From positions 1 to 27,500 of the forward strand of contig NC_022042.1 of NCBI RefSeq assembly GCF_000444995.1: DNA of 27,500 bases, given 5' to 3'. Source of the stretch: Paracoccus aminophilus JCM 7686 (GTDB lineage: Bacteria; Pseudomonadota; Alphaproteobacteria; Rhodobacterales; Rhodobacteraceae). Positions 6,175-17,436 of this stretch are shown here, piece after piece (the first letter of the stretch is position 1; each line of letters starts with the position of its first letter). The notes beneath the pieces were generated by a model. That model was not told the DNA's origin. It worked only from the letters and a program-made list of their open reading frames with translations, and ran no database searches. A program made the position numbers and the translations under genes.

Positions 6175-7845
6175 TTGGACAAGACTACGCATTCCTACAT
6201 CCCGACCCTCGTCGATCAGATGCAAACCGGCGCGATCGGCCGCAGGGATTTCTTGCGCAAGGCGACCCTTCTGGGGCTTTCGGCGGCGGCGGCCTATGGC
6301 CTTTCGGGCCTGCCCGCGCCCGCGACGGCGGCCGAGCCCGCGGCTTTGCCCAAAGGCGGCAATCTGCGGATCGGGATGCGCTGCATGGAGATCAAGGATC
6401 CCCATCTCGTTGATTTCGCTGAGAAATCTAACCTGATCCGCCAGGTCTGCGAATATCTGACCTTCACCGATGCCGAGAACATCACCCATCCCTCGCTTTT
6501 GGAAAAATGGGAGGTGAGCGACGATCTTAAGACCTGGACCCTGCATCTGCGCCGCGACATCTCGTGGCACAGCGGGCGTCCTCTGACCGCCGATGATGTG
6601 GTCTGGAACCTGCGCCGGGTCTGCGATCCTGCGATCGGCTCGTCGATGCTCGGCCTCTTCACCGGCTATCTCGTCGAGGATTACGACACCGGCGAAAAGA
6701 ACGCCGACCAGAGCCCGCGCATGGCCAGCCGTCTCTGGAGCGAGAATGCCATCGAGAAGGTCGATGATTACACCGTGCGCCTGAATTGCGCCGCGCCCCA
6801 GATCGCGGTGCCGGAGCATCTCTATCACTATCCGATGTTCATCGCCGATCCGGCCGATGGCGGCGTCTTTGGCCCCGGCGCGAACGGCACCGGGCCGTTC
6901 GAGATGGTCGAATACACCGTCGGCAAGGGCGCGAAATACAAGGCGCGCGCCGATTACTGGGGCGAGGGGCCCTATCTCGATACGTTCGAATTCGTCGATC
7001 TCGGCGACAATCCGGGCGCGAGCATTGCCGCGATGGCCTCGCGTCAGGTCGATGGCCTGTCGGAAGCCGATGCCGTTCAGATCAACTCGATGCGCAACTT
7101 CCCCCATGTCGCGGTCTATGAGGTCCAGACCACCCAGACCGTGGTGGCGCGGATGCATCCCGAGATCGAGCAGTTCAAGGACAAGCGCGTGCGTCAGGCG
7201 ATGCGTCTGGCCGTGGATCGCGACAAGATCATCCAGACCGCGCTTCTGGGTGCGGGCACGCCCGCCGAGGATCACCATGTCGCGCCCACCCATCCCGAAT
7301 ATGCCGCTTTGCCGAAATATGGCCGCGATGTCGAAAAGGCGCGTCAATTGCTGGCCGAGGCCGGCTATCCCGACGGCTTTGATTTCGACATGGTCACCCG
7401 CCCCGATCCGATCTGGGAGCTGAACACTGCGCAGGTTCTGGCCGAGCAATTCAAGGACATCGGCGTGCGCATCAACATCAAGGCTTTGCCGAGCGCGCAA
7501 TATTGGGAGGTGTGGAAGACCACGCCCTTCAGCCTGACCGCTTGGGGGCATCGCTCGCTCGCGATCATGACGCTGTCGCTGGCCTATCGCTCGAACGCCG
7601 CCTGGAACGAGTCGAATTACGCCAATCCCGAACTCGATAAGCTGCTGACCGAGGCCGAGGGCATTCTCGATCCGAAAGAGCGCAGCAAGGTCATGGCCAA
7701 GATCGAGGCGATCATGCAGGACGACGGCCCGATCGTGCAGCCGTTCTGGCGGATCTTCTCGACCGTGATGGACAAGAAGGTTCAGGGCTTCGAGCTGCAT
7801 CCCTCGCAATATCTCTTCGCCCATCAATACGCCGTTTCCGCTTAA
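6175..7845 (+). CDS. ABC transporter substrate-binding protein, family 5 (DppA/OppA type), Tat-exported
   Basis: Periplasmic binding protein of 556 residues for a dipeptide/oligopeptide/nickel-class importer. The start is TTG at 6175, set by the strong SD AGGAGG (6162-6167) 7 nt away. The N-terminus carries a twin-arginine signal (RRDFLRK at residues 23-29, hydrophobic stretch, likely cleavage near ATAA at about residue 53). The SBP_bac_5 hallmarks follow: LLEKWEVSDDLKTWTLHLRRDISWHSGRPLTADDV in the N-terminal lobe, GTGPFEMVEY, and a KRVRQAMRLAVDRDKI segment in the central part. It is the first gene of the importer and of the 14-gene run. Family 5 proteins also bind non-peptide ligands, so in this context the ligand may be the cyclic amide consumed downstream (inference). 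Confidence 0.92.
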   Translation: MDKTTHSYIPTLVDQMQTGAIGRRDFLRKATLLGLSAAAAYGLSGLPAPATAAEPAALPKGGNLRIGMRCMEIKDPHLVDFAEKSNLIRQVCEYLTFTDAENITHPSLLEKWEVSDDLKTWTLHLRRDISWHSGRPLTADDVVWNLRRVCDPAIGSSMLGLFTGYLVEDYDTGEKNADQSPRMASRLWSENAIEKVDDYTVRLNCAAPQIAVPEHLYHYPMFIADPADGGVFGPGANGTGPFEMVEYTVGKGAKYKARADYWGEGPYLDTFEFVDLGDNPGASIAAMASRQVDGLSEADAVQINSMRNFPHVAVYEVQTTQTVVARMHPEIEQFKDKRVRQAMRLAVDRDKIIQTALLGAGTPAEDHHVAPTHPEYAALPKYGRDVEKARQLLAEAGYPDGFDFDMVTRPDPIWELNTAQVLAEQFKDIGVRINIKALPSAQYWEVWKTTPFSLTAWGHRSLAIMTLSLAYRSNAAWNESNYANPELDKLLTEAEGILDPKERSKVMAKIEAIMQDDGPIVQPFWRIFSTVMDKKVQGFELHPSQYLFAHQYAVSA

Positions 7846-7851
7846 CGCTTG

Positions 7852-7864
7852 GCCGGAGCCCGGC
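7852..7864 (+). promoter_or_regulatory. Intercistronic hairpin after the binding-protein gene
   Basis: GCCGG-AGC-CCGGC forms a compact 5-bp GC stem 6 nt past the stop codon, in the 86-bp gap before the permease genes. Such hairpins often protect the upstream binding-protein mRNA and so raise its level over the permeases. There is no T-tract, so it is not an obvious terminator. Confidence 0.3.
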
Positions 7865-7931
7865 TTGGCCTCGCTTGATTGGGTTGGGCGCGGTCGGGTT
7901 CCGTTTCCCAGAACATGGATCCTTCTTCCCC

Positions 7932-8945
7932 ATGGCGAAATTTCTTTTGAAACGACTGGTGATGATGGTGGTGACGATGCTCTGCGCGTCGTTCCTCGTC
8001 TTCGCGGTCTGCGAATTCACCCCCGGCAGCGTCGCGCGCAAATCGCTTGGCCCCTATGCCACCCAGCAGCAGGTCGATCTGTTGTCGGAAAAGCTCAAGG
8101 CCAATGATCCGCTGGTCGTGCGCTATGGCCGCTGGCTTGGCGTTCTGGTCGGTGCCATTCCCGATCCGCTGCAAGATCCCGACACCGGGCTCAATTTCAG
8201 CGATCCGCGCGGCGCGCAATATTTCGGGAATTTCGGCTATTCGACGCTGAACAAGCTGCCGGTCAATGATGTGATCTGGGACCGTTTGGGCAATACCGCG
8301 ATCCTTGCCGGGCTGGCGTTTCTGTTCATCGTGCCGCTGTCGATCCTCTTCGGCATCCTCTCGGGTCTGAAAGAGGGCGGCAAGCTCGATCGGGTTTTAT
8401 CGGTCATCTGCATCACCTTCACCTCGATCCCCGAATTCGCCTCGAGCGTGTTTCTGGTCACCCTCTTCGTGATCCTCTGGCCGATCCTGCCGGGAACGAG
8501 CCCGCTCAACAGCGATGGCGGCTGGCCGATCGGATACCAGCTGATCCTGCCGGTCGCGGTGCTGGTGATCTATGATTTCGGTTATGTCGCCCGGATGATC
8601 CGCGTCTCGATGATCGGCGTGATGGAGCGGCCCTATATCCGCACCGCCATTCTCAAGGGCATGAGCACGCGCCAGGTCGTCCTGCGCCATGCCTTGCGCA
8701 ATGCGATGATCGCGCCTTTCACCGTGCTGCTCTTGCAGATCAACTTTCTCATCAGCGGCGTGGTCGTGACCGAGCTCGTCTTTGCCTATCCCGGTTTCGG
8801 GCGGCTGATCCTCGATGCGAGCCTCTTTGGCGATATCGCGACGCTCGAGGCTGCCACCATGATCACGGTCGCGATCGCCGTGACGACGCAGCTTCTGGGG
8901 GATCTTGGCTACATGCTGCTTGACCCGCGCATCAGGGTGAAATGA
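7932..8945 (+). CDS. ABC transporter permease, DppB type
   Basis: Inner-membrane permease of 337 residues with the DppB/OppB layout. A first membrane helix right at the N-terminus (FLLKRLVMMVVTMLCASFLV) is followed by a large periplasmic loop of over 100 residues (about 35-140). A cluster of membrane helices and the EAA loop follow, the latter seen as YIRTAILKGMSTRQVVLRHALRNAMIA in pieces around residues 233-260, which contacts the ATPase. ATG 7932 places the start just before helix 1; the SD is weak. An upstream TTG at 7875 would add 19 residues unlike the family. The end overlaps the next permease gene by four bases (ATGA), indicating coupled translation. Confidence 0.92.
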   Translation: MAKFLLKRLVMMVVTMLCASFLVFAVCEFTPGSVARKSLGPYATQQQVDLLSEKLKANDPLVVRYGRWLGVLVGAIPDPLQDPDTGLNFSDPRGAQYFGNFGYSTLNKLPVNDVIWDRLGNTAILAGLAFLFIVPLSILFGILSGLKEGGKLDRVLSVICITFTSIPEFASSVFLVTLFVILWPILPGTSPLNSDGGWPIGYQLILPVAVLVIYDFGYVARMIRVSMIGVMERPYIRTAILKGMSTRQVVLRHALRNAMIAPFTVLLLQINFLISGVVVTELVFAYPGFGRLILDASLFGDIATLEAATMITVAIAVTTQLLGDLGYMLLDPRIRVK

Positions 8946-9841
8946 CCATGACCATTCAGCAAAACCCCCCGCTTTCGGAAGCCACCCGCGCCGTGGCCGA
9001 GCCAAAACCGGCCCGCAAGGCAAAGCCCAATTGGATGCGGATCTTCCGCTCTCGGACGGCGGTGGTCGGCATGTGTCTGGTGCTCTTTTGGGTGCTCGCG
9101 GCCCTGCTGGCACCGATCCTGCCGCTGCAATCGCCGACCGAATCCGATGCGATGGCGATGGCATCGCCGGGCCCGTCCTGGGCGCATTGGCTCGGCACCG
9201 ATATTCTGGGCCGGGACGTGCTGTCGCGGCTGATCTTCGGGGCGCGGACCGTGCTGGTCGTGGCGCCGCTGTCGGTCACGGTGGCAATGATCGTCGGCAT
9301 TTCGCTCGGGATGCTCGCGGGCTATTTCGGGGGCTGGACCGATCTGCTGATCGGGCGGCTTTCGGACATCATCCTCGCCTTCCCGGTGCTGGTGATCTAC
9401 GTCATCCTGATCGCGAATATCGGGCCTTCGGTGCTCAATATCATCATCGCGACCACGATCGCCTCGGCGCCGGGCATCGGCCGGATCACGCGCGGCCTCG
9501 TCTTGTCGATCAAGGATCAGGAATATGTCGCGGCCGCCAAGCTGCGGGGCGAGAGCACGCTCTATATCATGCTGGTCGAGATCTTGCCGAACTGCCGCAG
9601 CATGCTGATCGTCGATGGCTGCCTGCGCATCGGCTATACCATCATCACCATCGGCATCCTGGGCTTTCTCGGCCTCGGCCTGCCGCCGCCGAACCCCGAT
9701 TGGGGCGGCATGGTCAAGGAAAGCGTCACCGTGCTGAACGTCTGGCCGCTGATGTCGATCATCCCCTCGCTGGCGCTGGTGAGCCTTGTCCTCGGCTTCA
9801 ACCTGCTCGCTGACGGGATGCGCGAGGCGTGGAAACCATGA
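8942..9841 (+). CDS. ABC transporter permease, DppC type
   Basis: Second permease, 299 residues. A cytoplasmic N-terminal tail of about 35 residues is followed by a first helix (VVGMCLVLFWVLAALLAPIL), the DppC signature HWLGTDILGRDVLSRLIFGAR at about residues 81-101, and the EAA region around QEYVAAAKLRGES. It forms the transmembrane heterodimer with the preceding permease. ATG 8942 overlaps the previous stop. The 3' end overlaps one possible start of the ATPase gene (ATGA at 9838-9841). Confidence 0.93.
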   Translation: MTMTIQQNPPLSEATRAVAEPKPARKAKPNWMRIFRSRTAVVGMCLVLFWVLAALLAPILPLQSPTESDAMAMASPGPSWAHWLGTDILGRDVLSRLIFGARTVLVVAPLSVTVAMIVGISLGMLAGYFGGWTDLLIGRLSDIILAFPVLVIYVILIANIGPSVLNIIIATTIASAPGIGRITRGLVLSIKDQEYVAAAKLRGESTLYIMLVEILPNCRSMLIVDGCLRIGYTIITIGILGFLGLGLPPPNPDWGGMVKESVTVLNVWPLMSIIPSLALVSLVLGFNLLADGMREAWKP

Positions 9842-9888
9842 CTCTGGAAACCATGAATGCAGTCTCGTCCCATCTTGTAGGAGCGGCC

Positions 9889-11949
<2,061 letters not shown>

Positions 11950-11950
11950 G

Positions 11951-13219
11951 ATGCAACCCTCGGGAATGGGGCTGGCCTCGGGCCGGCCGGGTTCGGGCCG
12001 GATCCGGGCGATCGCGCCGCTGATGACCAGCATCTGCCTGATTGTGACCGCGAATGCGATGCTGACAACCTCGGTGTCGCTTTACCTGAGCGCACCGACG
12101 CTCGATCCGCGCGTCGTGCAGGCCCTGCTCACGGCCTTTCCGGTGGGCTTCCTGCTCGGATGCCTAGCCGCCCATCGGCTGGTGACGGCGCTCGGGCATC
12201 AGCGCGCCTTTCTGGCCGTTGCGCTGCTGTCGTTTCTGGCCTCTTGCGGCTATGCGATGACGCAGAGCTTTCCGGTCTGGCTTGGCCTGCGTCTGGCCAG
12301 CGGCTTTGCCACGGCGACGCTCTTCGTGGTCTCGGAAAGCTGGATCAACCTCTATGCGGATCAGCGCAATCGCGGGGCCTTCTTCTCGCTTTACATGCTG
12401 ATGACCTCGCTTGCGGTGCTGCTGGGGCAATTGCTGATCTCGGCCGCCGGGCCAAGCTCGCCGCATCTTTTCCTGATCGTCATCGCGATCTGTCTGGCCG
12501 GGGTCACCCATGCGCTGTTTCTGGGCGGTCCCTGGCCTGCCTTGCCCGATCAGGCCACGGATGCGCCGCATCCCGAGACCCGTCGCGGGGCGGCGGCCAA
12601 GGCCAGCCGCTTCACCGTCTGGCAGCTCGCGCGGCTGGCGCCGGTGACGATGGTCTGCGTCTTTCAGGCGGGGATGACGAATATGAACGTCTTCACGCTC
12701 ACCCCGATCTATGGCGAGCGGATCGGCCTTGATACGGCGGCGGTGGTGTCCTTGGTCACCGCTTTCAGCATCGGCGGCATGTTGGCGCAGGCCCCTGCCG
12801 GATGGATCTCGGACCGGATCGACCGCACCGCCTTGCTGATGGTGCAAGGCGCGCTGACTTCGGGTCTTTGCGCCGCGATCATCTGGTGGGGAGCGGGCTC
12901 GCATCCGGTGCTGCTTGGCCTGTTCTTCGCCTATGGCGCGGTGGCGATGACGATTTACCCGGTGGGCATCGCCTATGCCAATTCGCTTCTGGACAGCCGC
13001 CATATGGTCGCGGCCTCGGGCGGGCTCTTGCTGCTTTATTCCTTCGGCAATGTCCTCACCCCGGGGATTGCCGCCGGATTGATGGACGGGATCGCCCCGC
13101 AGGCGCTTTTCGTCATGCTGGGCTGCGGCGCCTTTCTGGTCTGTCTGACCGCCGCCTTTGGCCTGAGCCGGCGCCGTGCGCGCGCCTCCCTTGCTTGCTC
13201 TGCTTCGAAAGAGAACTGA
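11951..13219 (+). CDS. MFS transporter
   Basis: A 422-residue major facilitator protein with about 12 hydrophobic segments. The loop after the second helix is AHRLVTALGHQRAF and the loop starting the second half is GWISDRIDRTALL, a recognisable MFS cytoplasmic A-motif position. The overall look resembles the YcaD-like MFS group. It begins 1 bp after the ATPase stop codon and ends 1 bp before the hydantoinase start, so it belongs to the operon. With an ABC importer already present, it may export a product or act as a second, low-affinity importer; the sequence cannot decide. A second in-frame ATG at 11966 is an alternative start. Confidence 0.85.
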   Translation: MQPSGMGLASGRPGSGRIRAIAPLMTSICLIVTANAMLTTSVSLYLSAPTLDPRVVQALLTAFPVGFLLGCLAAHRLVTALGHQRAFLAVALLSFLASCGYAMTQSFPVWLGLRLASGFATATLFVVSESWINLYADQRNRGAFFSLYMLMTSLAVLLGQLLISAAGPSSPHLFLIVIAICLAGVTHALFLGGPWPALPDQATDAPHPETRRGAAAKASRFTVWQLARLAPVTMVCVFQAGMTNMNVFTLTPIYGERIGLDTAAVVSLVTAFSIGGMLAQAPAGWISDRIDRTALLMVQGALTSGLCAAIIWWGAGSHPVLLGLFFAYGAVAMTIYPVGIAYANSLLDSRHMVAASGGLLLLYSFGNVLTPGIAAGLMDGIAPQALFVMLGCGAFLVCLTAAFGLSRRRARASLACSASKEN

Positions 13220-13220
13220 C

Positions 13221-14654
13221 ATGACGGATTCCCTCCCCTTCGATCTGGTCATCAAAGGCGGCCGTGTCGTTCTGCCCGAGAGCACGCAAGAGATCGACAT
13301 CGGCATTCGCGACGGCGTGATTGCCGCGCTGGGGCCCGACCTTGGCCCGGCGCTGCGCGAGGTTTCGGCAGCGGGGCGGATCGTCCTGCCCGGCGGGGTC
13401 GACAGCCATTGCCACATGGACCAACAGCCCTGGGAGGGGCGCGCGACGGCGGATGATTTCAACACCGGCACGCTCTCGGCGCTCTGCGGTGGCACGACCA
13501 CGGTCGTTCCCTTCGCGATGCAGATGCGCGGCCAATCCCTGCGCGAGATCGTCGACGACTATCACCAGCGCGCCGAAACCAAGGCGCATATCGACTATAG
13601 TTTCCACCTGATCATCGGCGATCCCTCGGCAGAGGTTCTGCGCGATGAAGTGCCCGCGCTGATCGCCGAGGGCTGCACCTCGCTCAAGATCTATCTGAGC
13701 TATGACGGGCTCAAGCTTGACGATTACGAGGTCCTCAACGTGCTGGATCTCGCGCGGTCCGAGGGCGCGATGGTCATGGTTCATGCCGAGAATGACGCCT
13801 GTATCCGCTGGCTGACCGAGAAATTCATCGAGGCGCGCAAGACCCAGCTGCGCTACCACGAAAAGGCCCATTCCGAGATCGGCGACCGCGAAGCCACCTT
13901 CCGCGCGATCAGCCTGTCCGAGCTGATCGAGACCCCGATCCTCGTCAGCCATGTCGCGGCGGGCGGCGCGGTCGAGGAAATCCGGCGCGCCAAGGCGCGG
14001 GGCCTGCCGATCTTTGCCGAGACCTGCCCGCAATATCTCTTCCTCTCCGCCGAGGATATAGACACCGAAGACCTCTCGGGCTCGCGCTGTGTCTGCACAC
14101 CGCCGCCGCGCGACAAGTCGAACCAACCCGCGATCTGGGAGGGGATCCTTGACGGCACGCTCGAGGTGTTTTCTTCGGATCACTCGCCTTGGCATTATGC
14201 CGACAAGATCGCGGGCGGGCCGGATACGCCCTTTTACCGCATTCCGAACGGCATTCCCGGCATCGAGACCCGGCTGCCGTTGCTCTTCTCAGCGGGCGTG
14301 AACGGCGGGCGGATGTCGCTGCAAAAGTTCGCCGATCTGACCGCAGGCGCGCCCGCGCGGCTCTTTGGCCTTTACCCGCGCAAAGGCGCGATCGCGCTTG
14401 GCGCGGATGCCGATCTCGCGATCTGGGATCCAGTGCGCGCCGTCACGATCTCGAATGATCTGCTCCATCACGCGACCGATCACACGCCCTATGAGGGCCA
14501 AGAGGTCACGGGCTGGCCGGTGATGACCATCTCGCGCGGCGAGATCGTCTGGGACGATGGCAAGGTCCTGTCGACGCCGGGCCGGGGCCGCTTCGTCGCG
14601 CGCCAACGCCCGCTGGTGCCGCAACAGCAACCCTCGCGGATCCTCGCATCATGA
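13221..14654 (+). CDS. D-hydantoinase/dihydropyrimidinase family cyclic amidohydrolase
   Basis: A 477-residue cytosolic zinc amidohydrolase that opens cyclic ureides or imides (hydantoins, dihydropyrimidines) to N-carbamoyl amino acids. The full binuclear metal set is present: His63 and His65 (DSHCHM), carbamylated Lys156 (SLKIYLSY), His188 (VHAEN), His244 (SHVAAGG) and Asp320 (SSDHSPW). Length and spacing match bacterial D-hydantoinases. ATG 13221 has an AAAGAGAA SD; an earlier in-frame start at 13176 lies within the MFS gene. The stop overlaps the next SDR gene (ATGA). The natural substrate is probably the operon's imported compound. Known partners such as N-carbamoyl-amino-acid hydrolase or hydantoin racemase are not encoded in the window. 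Confidence 0.9.
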   Translation: MTDSLPFDLVIKGGRVVLPESTQEIDIGIRDGVIAALGPDLGPALREVSAAGRIVLPGGVDSHCHMDQQPWEGRATADDFNTGTLSALCGGTTTVVPFAMQMRGQSLREIVDDYHQRAETKAHIDYSFHLIIGDPSAEVLRDEVPALIAEGCTSLKIYLSYDGLKLDDYEVLNVLDLARSEGAMVMVHAENDACIRWLTEKFIEARKTQLRYHEKAHSEIGDREATFRAISLSELIETPILVSHVAAGGAVEEIRRAKARGLPIFAETCPQYLFLSAEDIDTEDLSGSRCVCTPPPRDKSNQPAIWEGILDGTLEVFSSDHSPWHYADKIAGGPDTPFYRIPNGIPGIETRLPLLFSAGVNGGRMSLQKFADLTAGAPARLFGLYPRKGAIALGADADLAIWDPVRAVTISNDLLHHATDHTPYEGQEVTGWPVMTISRGEIVWDDGKVLSTPGRGRFVARQRPLVPQQQPSRILAS

Positions 14655-15418
14655 CCGGGGTCTCGCTTTCCGCGCGGCTTGAGGGGCGGGTGATCTTCCT
14701 GACCGGCGCCGCGAGCGGCATCGGTGCCGCCATTGCGCGGCGCTGCGTGGCCGAAGGGGCGGCCGTGATCTGTGCCGATCTGAACGGCGCGGCGGTCGAA
14801 GCCCTCGCGGACGAGTTGGGCGCGCAGGGCCTTGGCGTGACCTGCGATGTCACCGAGGCCGCCTCTGTCGAGGCGGCGGTTGCGGCGGGGCTTGCGCGGT
14901 TTGGTCGGCTCGACGGGCTCGTCCATAATGCCGCGGCGCCCTCGCCGGATGGCAGCGTGCTCGATCTGACGGCGGCGCAATGGGCCAGTGAAATCGGCGT
15001 CAACCTGACCGGAGCCTTCCTGACCTGCAAATCTGCCTTTCCGGCGATGATCGCGGCGGGCGGTGGTTCGGCGGTGATGATCGCCTCGCAATTCGCGCAG
15101 GTCGCGACCGCGAAATCGGTGGCCTATTGCGCGGCGAAGGCCGGTCTCGTGCATCTGGCGAAGGCCATGGCGGTCGATCATGCGGCGGACGGCATCCGCG
15201 TGAACAGCCTGTCTCCGGGCGCGGTGGCGACCAGTCGGCTTTTGCAGCGCTGGCCGGACCTTGCCGCAGCGGATGAAGGTCTCGGCCCCGACTATTTGCT
15301 GGGTCGGATTGGCCAGCCCGATGAGATCGCGGCGGCGGCGGCCTTCCTGCTCTCGCCGGACGCCTCTTTCGTGACCGGAACCGATCTTCTGGCGGATGGT
15401 GGCTATGCCGTTCGCTGA
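14651..15418 (+). CDS. Short-chain dehydrogenase/reductase (SDR 1)
   Basis: Classical SDR of 255 residues. The cofactor motif TGAASGIG is at residues 18-25, with Asp at the end of the second strand (ICADLNG), suggesting NAD(H). HNAAA takes the place of NNAG, the catalytic Ser is in MIASQFAQ and YCAAKAGLVHLAK carries the YxxxK pair, with a C-terminal TGTDLLADGGY. It should oxidise or reduce a hydroxyl/keto group. Coupled to the hydantoinase by a 4-bp overlap, so it may act just before or after ring opening. Substrate unknown. Confidence 0.9.
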   Translation: MTGVSLSARLEGRVIFLTGAASGIGAAIARRCVAEGAAVICADLNGAAVEALADELGAQGLGVTCDVTEAASVEAAVAAGLARFGRLDGLVHNAAAPSPDGSVLDLTAAQWASEIGVNLTGAFLTCKSAFPAMIAAGGGSAVMIASQFAQVATAKSVAYCAAKAGLVHLAKAMAVDHAADGIRVNSLSPGAVATSRLLQRWPDLAAADEGLGPDYLLGRIGQPDEIAAAAAFLLSPDASFVTGTDLLADGGYAVR

Positions 15419-15451
15419 CCCGATTAATCTTTGTTTAGGGGTGAAATCCGA

Positions 15452-16501
15452 ATGACCCTTTTGGTAACCGGCGGCACCGGCTTTGTGATGAGCGTTCTCG
15501 TGCGGGCCTGGCTTGACCGAGACCCTGCGGCGCGCGTCGTGATCCTTGACCGTGCCGCGCCCGATGAGATGACGGAGCGCTTTTTCGCTCCGGACAGCGA
15601 CCGGGTCCGCGTCATCACCGCCGATATCTGCGACCCCGCCGACTGGGCGCCGCAGCTCGCGGGCGAGGATATTCGCCAGATCGTCCACGGCGCGACGGTC
15701 ACGCCGATTTCGCGCGGCACCGCTTCGGAGGCTCGGGTCGAGCCAGAGGCGCTCGATCCCGCCCGGATCATGGAGATCAACTTCACTGGCACCCTGCGCC
15801 TGCTCGATTGGGCGCGTCACTTGCCTGCTCTGGTGCGGTTCATCTTCGTCAGCTCGGGCTCGGTCTATCGCCATCACGGTCCCGATCAGGCCGGAGAGCC
15901 CTTGCCCGAAGACGGCTATGTCGCGCCGCTGACGCTTTACGGCATCTCGAAATTCGCCTCTGAAATGACGGTGGACCGCTATGCCGATCTGTTTGGCCTC
16001 TCGGCGGTCTCGGTGCGGCTGGCCTCGGTTTACGGCCCGATGGACCGCGTCACCGCCAGCCGCAATTTCCGCCATGTCCCGAACCGCATTGCCCATATGG
16101 CGCTGGCGGGCGAAACCATTCGCCCGAACAGCCTTGAGCCGGTGGGCGATTACATCCAGTCGCGCGATGTCGCGGCGGCCATTCTCGCGCTGCTCGATAC
16201 CCCGCGCCTGCGCTATCGCCACTACAACATCGCGAGCGGCGAGACCGCGACCATCGGCGATGTCATCGGCTGGGCGCGGGACCGCGTCCCGGATCTTGCG
16301 GTCAGCGTCACGGACGGGCCCGAGGCCAATGTCGTTCATGATGTGGCGCTGCGCGATGGGATGTGGGGCGCCTATGACATTGCCCGCATCACCCGCGACA
16401 CCGGCTGGCAGCCGCGCCCCGGCGCTGAGGCCTTTCACGATTATCTGGACTGGATCAGCGGGTTTGAGACCAGCACCGCGCCCTCTGAGGAGATGAATTG
16501 A
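15452..16501 (+). CDS. NAD-dependent epimerase/dehydratase family protein (extended SDR)
   Basis: Extended SDR of 349 residues. The Rossmann motif TGGTGFV is at residues 6-12. FVSSGSVY carries the catalytic Ser region and LYGISKFASE the YxxxK pair, followed by the extended-SDR RLASVYGP segment and a C-terminal substrate domain. The family covers sugar-nucleotide epimerases and also uronate or erythronate dehydrogenases such as DenD, which act on free acids. In a catabolic operon without sugar-nucleotide genes, a dehydrogenase/epimerase on a small hydroxy acid is more likely (inference). A 33-bp gap separates it from SDR 1. Its stop overlaps the next start (TGATG). Confidence 0.85.
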   Translation: MTLLVTGGTGFVMSVLVRAWLDRDPAARVVILDRAAPDEMTERFFAPDSDRVRVITADICDPADWAPQLAGEDIRQIVHGATVTPISRGTASEARVEPEALDPARIMEINFTGTLRLLDWARHLPALVRFIFVSSGSVYRHHGPDQAGEPLPEDGYVAPLTLYGISKFASEMTVDRYADLFGLSAVSVRLASVYGPMDRVTASRNFRHVPNRIAHMALAGETIRPNSLEPVGDYIQSRDVAAAILALLDTPRLRYRHYNIASGETATIGDVIGWARDRVPDLAVSVTDGPEANVVHDVALRDGMWGAYDIARITRDTGWQPRPGAEAFHDYLDWISGFETSTAPSEEMN

Positions 16502-17436
16502 TGACCACCCCGACCACCGATCAGACGCGCGATTTCATCGGCTATGGCCCGAACCCGCCCCGCATCACCTGGCCCGATGGCGTCACGCTCGCGGTCAATC
16601 TGGTGCTGAACTACGAAGAGGGCGCGGAATATTCCTGGCTCGAGGATGGCCGCAACGACAATTGGGGCGAGTATAATATCCCGAACAGCCCCCCGGTCCG
16701 CGATCTGGGGACAGAGACCCATTTCGAATATGGCAGCCGCGTCGGTGTCTGGCGTCTGGCGCGGATGTTTGACCGCTACCAGATCCCGGTGACGGTCTCG
16801 GCCTGCGCGGTCGCCTTGCAGAAAAACCCCGCCGTCGTCGAATGGATGAATGCGCGCAACCACGATCTGCTCGGCCATGGTCTGCGCTGGAGCGAATATT
16901 CGACCATGCCGCGCGACGAGGAGGAGCGGCAGCTCTCCGAAGCGATCGCGCTTTATGAAAAGCTGACCGGGCGGCGTCCTCTGGGCTGGAATTGCCGGTC
17001 CTTCCCCAGCGTGAACACCCGCGATCTGATCGTGCGCGAGGGCGGCTTTCTCTATTATTCGGACCCCTGCAACGACGATCTGCCCTATTTCCTCGACCAC
17101 GACGGCACCGAGCTTTTGGTCGTGCCCTATTCGAAGACGCTGAACGACAGCCGCTATCTGATCGCGCCGGGCTATAGCAATCCGCGCGATTTCGCCGAGG
17201 ATTGCCGCGCGGCGATCGATTACATGGCCGAAGAGTCGCAAGAGCTCGGCGGGCGGATGCTCACGATTTGCGTTCACGCGCGTTGGATGGGCCAGCCCAA
17301 TCGCGCCCATGGCCTGCGCGAGGTTATCGAGCATGTCCAGAAGACCCCCGGCGCGGCCTTCATGCGGCGCGAGGATATCGCGCGCCATTGGCTGAAGCTG
17401 CATCGCGGCGCCGGGCAAGACGGGGGGCGCGCATGA
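16501..17436 (+). CDS. Polysaccharide-deacetylase-fold hydrolase, PuuE (allantoinase)-like
   Basis: A 311-residue NodB-fold protein. The pattern RDFIGYGPNPPRITWPDG, VNLVLNYEEGAEYSW and DLLGHGLRWSEY is that of PuuE-type allantoinases and related imide-cleaving deacetylase homologues. In these the usual deacetylase Asp-Asp motif is replaced by an NYEE segment. A His of GHGLRW and one in the C-terminal VHARWMG would be near the active site. These enzymes hydrolyse cyclic C-N bonds of ureides, not chitin. ATG 16501 shares its A with the previous stop, with SD GAGGAG at 16487-16492. It is a second, structurally unrelated ring-opening hydrolase in the same operon. Confidence 0.82.
   Translation: MTTPTTDQTRDFIGYGPNPPRITWPDGVTLAVNLVLNYEEGAEYSWLEDGRNDNWGEYNIPNSPPVRDLGTETHFEYGSRVGVWRLARMFDRYQIPVTVSACAVALQKNPAVVEWMNARNHDLLGHGLRWSEYSTMPRDEEERQLSEAIALYEKLTGRRPLGWNCRSFPSVNTRDLIVREGGFLYYSDPCNDDLPYFLDHDGTELLVVPYSKTLNDSRYLIAPGYSNPRDFAEDCRAAIDYMAEESQELGGRMLTICVHARWMGQPNRAHGLREVIEHVQKTPGAAFMRREDIARHWLKLHRGAGQDGGRA

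Noticed and set aside
6055..7827. 590-codon open frame on the minus strand
   Set aside because: Antisense shadow of the substrate-binding protein gene, whose start, Tat signal and family motifs are convincing.
14489..16438. 649-codon open frame on the minus strand
   Set aside because: Antisense to two SDR-type genes with intact catalytic motifs; the composition is typical of a shadow frame.
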